DNA from: Ramlibacter sp.
GTDB taxonomy: Bacteria; Pseudomonadota; Gammaproteobacteria; Burkholderiales; Burkholderiaceae_C
DNA length: 64,000 nt
Direction: 5' to 3'
NCBI RefSeq assembly: GCF_029866045.1
Contig: NZ_JARXAB010000027.1
Span: 1 to 64,000, forward strand
Shown here in pieces: positions 61,903 through 64,000 of this stretch (its first letter is position 1; each line of letters begins with the position of its first letter). A model generated the notes under the pieces. The model saw nothing but the letters and a program-made list of their open reading frames with translations. It made no database searches and was not told where the DNA came from. Both the position numbers and the translations under genes were made by a program.

Positions 61903-62039
61903 TGGTATGCAATCTTAATTTCCGGAGCCGCCACCGATTCGCGTAAACCCTTATTTCACAGGCATTAACGCTCAGGGATAACCCGACAAAGCGCCAAATA
62001 GTGAGATCTGGTGTTTTATTTAGCCCCTTTTGTATGCCA
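61903..62039. promoter_or_regulatory. Paired candidate GntR operators
   Basis: TGGTATGCAA (61903-61912) and TTGTATGCCA (62030-62039; reverse complement TGGCATACAA), inverted copies of TGGYATRCAA in the divergent intergenic region. Confidence 0.5.
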
Positions 62040-62087
62040 GAATTGCCGGAAACAAAAACGAACGTCCGACGCGAAAGGTAGTCCTGC

Positions 62088-64000
62088 ATGTCCGCTTCCG
62101 CCCCGGCCCTCCAGCGACCGCCTCTGCCCCTCGGCCGCATCCTGCGGCCTCATTCCGTCGCCATCGTGGGCGCGTCTGCCGACCCGCGCGCCTTTGGCGG
62201 CTTCGTGCAGGGCAACCTCGAACGCTTTGGCTACGACGGTGCCTTGCACCTGGTCAGCCGCAGCAGCACCGAGATCAATGGCCGTCCGTGCGTGAAGACG
62301 GTGGACGAACTGCCCCAGGACCTGGACCTGGCCGTGCTGGCCATTCCCGAAGCGGGCGTGATCGACGCGCTGCGATCGCTGGCCGCCCGGCGCTGCCACT
62401 CGGCCTTGCTGTTTGCCTCGGGGTATGCCGAGGCGGGTGAGGCGGGCCAAGCCCGCCAGCGTGAACTGGCCGAGGTGGCCGCCGCCTGCGGCATTCACCT
62501 CATCGGCCCGAACTGCATGGGCTTCACCCATCTCGCCGCCGGCATTCCCCTGACCTTCGAACCACTGGCCGCGCGCCCACGCGAGCAGCGGCCGGGCGTG
62601 GGCATCGTGGCCCAGAGCGGCTTCATGGCCGCCAACCTGCGCGACTCGCTGGTGTCGCGCGGGGTGCCGGTGGCCGTGGTCTTTTCGACCGGCAACGAGG
62701 TGGATATTTGCGTCGAGGACGTGATGGCCGCCTACCTGGACGACCCGCAAATTCGTGTGCTGACCGTCTACGCGGAGCAGATTCGCCACCCGGCGCTGTT
62801 TCAGCAACTGGCCGCACGCGCCCGCGCCGCCGGCAAGCCGGTGGTGCTGCTCATGCCCGGGCGCAGCGCCCGCGCCCGTGAGGCCGCGCAGTCTCACACC
62901 GGCGCCCTGGCCGGCGACCATGCCACCGCCGCCACGCTGCTGCGACGCGAAGCGGTGGTGCTGGTCGAATCGCTCGACGAGCTGCTGGACACCACCGCCG
63001 TCTTGCTGCGCTTTCCGCAGCCGCCAGCGGGCGGTACCGCCTTCATGACGGGCTCGGGTGCGATGAAGAACCTCGCGCTCGATTTCGCCGACGACCTGGG
63101 CCTGGACCTGCCGGCGCTAGGCACCGCGGTCACCGCCAAGCTTCGCGCGCTGCTGCCCGATTACGCGGTGGCGGAAAACCCGCTGGACTACACCACCATC
63201 AGCGTGCGCAACCCCGGCATCGTGGGCGAATTGATGCTCACCATGCTCGAGGACCCGGGTATTGGCAGCCTGGTGCTGGCCATTCCGGTCGGCCCCGTCG
63301 TGGCGCAGAAGGACAAGGCCGAACACATCGTGCCGGCCTTCGCCCATGCCAACAAGCCGGCGGTGCTGGTGCTGACTGGGGACGGCAGCCCCATCGAGCC
63401 CTTTTTCACCGAGGCGATCGAAGCCAGTGGCGTACCCTTGTTCCGCTCCGCTGACCGGGCGCTGCGCGCGCTTCAGCGCGTGGCGGCCTACGGCGAAGCG
63501 CTGGCCCGCGCTGGACGCGCCCGACCGGTGGCCCGGGAGGCACTTGCGCTGCCGGGGCCTGTGCCCGCCAACGGCATCTTCGCCGAGTACCAGGGCAAGG
63601 ACTGGCTGCGTCAGGCCGGCCTGGCCGCGCCGCCGGGGCGGCTGGCCCAGAGCGCCGACGAGGCGGTGGAGGTGGCCCGCGAGATTGGCTTTCCCGTGGT
63701 GCTCAAGGCTCAGGCCAGCGAGCTGCCGCACAAGAGTGATGTGGGGGGTGTGCTGGTCGGCCTGGCCGACGAAGCCGCGCTTCGCGCCGGCTGGGAGCAG
63801 CTGCACGCCAGCGTCGCCCACCACCGCCCGGGGCTGGCGCTGGACGGCGCCCTGGTTGAGGCCATGGGGGCACGCGGACTCGAACTGGTGGTCGGCGCCA
63901 AGCGAGATGCCGACTGGGGCCCAGTGGTGCTGGTTGGCCTGGGCGGCATCTGGATCGAGGCCTTGCACGACGTGCGCCTCATTCCGGTGGACATGGCCGA
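62088..64000 (+). CDS. Acetate-CoA ligase (ADP-forming)-like / acyl-CoA synthetase, truncated by window end
   Basis: Open reading frame without stop to window end: MSASAPALQRPPLPLGRILRPHSVAIVGASADPRAFGGFV...GIVAQSGFMAANL...REAAQSHTGALAGDH...VVLKAQASELPHKSDVGGVLVGL (CoA-binding plus ATP-grasp). Confidence 0.9.
   Translation, partial: MSASAPALQRPPLPLGRILRPHSVAIVGASADPRAFGGFVQGNLERFGYDGALHLVSRSSTEINGRPCVKTVDELPQDLDLAVLAIPEAGVIDALRSLAARRCHSALLFASGYAEAGEAGQARQRELAEVAAACGIHLIGPNCMGFTHLAAGIPLTFEPLAARPREQRPGVGIVAQSGFMAANLRDSLVSRGVPVAVVFSTGNEVDICVEDVMAAYLDDPQIRVLTVYAEQIRHPALFQQLAARARAAGKPVVLLMPGRSARAREAAQSHTGALAGDHATAATLLRREAVVLVESLDELLDTTAVLLRFPQPPAGGTAFMTGSGAMKNLALDFADDLGLDLPALGTAVTAKLRALLPDYAVAENPLDYTTISVRNPGIVGELMLTMLEDPGIGSLVLAIPVGPVVAQKDKAEHIVPAFAHANKPAVLVLTGDGSPIEPFFTEAIEASGVPLFRSADRALRALQRVAAYGEALARAGRARPVAREALALPGPVPANGIFAEYQGKDWLRQAGLAAPPGRLAQSADEAVEVAREIGFPVVLKAQASELPHKSDVGGVLVGLADEAALRAGWEQLHASVAHHRPGLALDGALVEAMGARGLELVVGAKRDADWGPVVLVGLGGIWIEALHDVRLIPVDMA

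Overview
This is a high-GC beta-proteobacterial window, probably Burkholderiales/Comamonadaceae-like judging by gene content and order. Three kinds of region alternate. (1) Conserved housekeeping blocks: rimP-nusA-infB-rbfA-truB-typA, smpB / ratA-rnfH, guaB...guaA, fabI, yejABEF, a PLP-dependent basic amino-acid decarboxylase, and cysD-cysNC. (2) Two catabolic/transport blocks with Bug/TctC-type binding proteins. One is at 1-8.1 kb (creatinase-like protein, two MmgE/PrpD, amidohydrolase, SDR, two Bug proteins around a tRNA-Ser). The other is at 53-64 kb (two Rieske oxygenase alpha subunits, amidohydrolase, RidA, crotonase, 3-hydroxyacyl-CoA dehydrogenase, SDR, Bug and GntR, with a divergent ADP-forming acyl-CoA synthetase). 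(3) Small accessory insertions: an AbrB/PIN toxin-antitoxin pair between guaB and guaA, a low-GC 2OG-Fe(II) oxygenase, and a Phd/RelE pair beside a duplicated 3' end of a SOUL heme-binding gene. Most promising leads: the 53-64 kb cluster as a possibly uncharacterised (perhaps N-containing) aromatic pathway; two places where an intact gene, an inserted cassette and a divergent 3'-end remnant of the same gene lie in the same order; palindromic candidate operators at both toxin-antitoxin modules and the GntR locus; and a terminator-like hairpin in the rimP-nusA-infB leader. Assignments were made by reading translated proteins and DNA by eye; no database search was possible.
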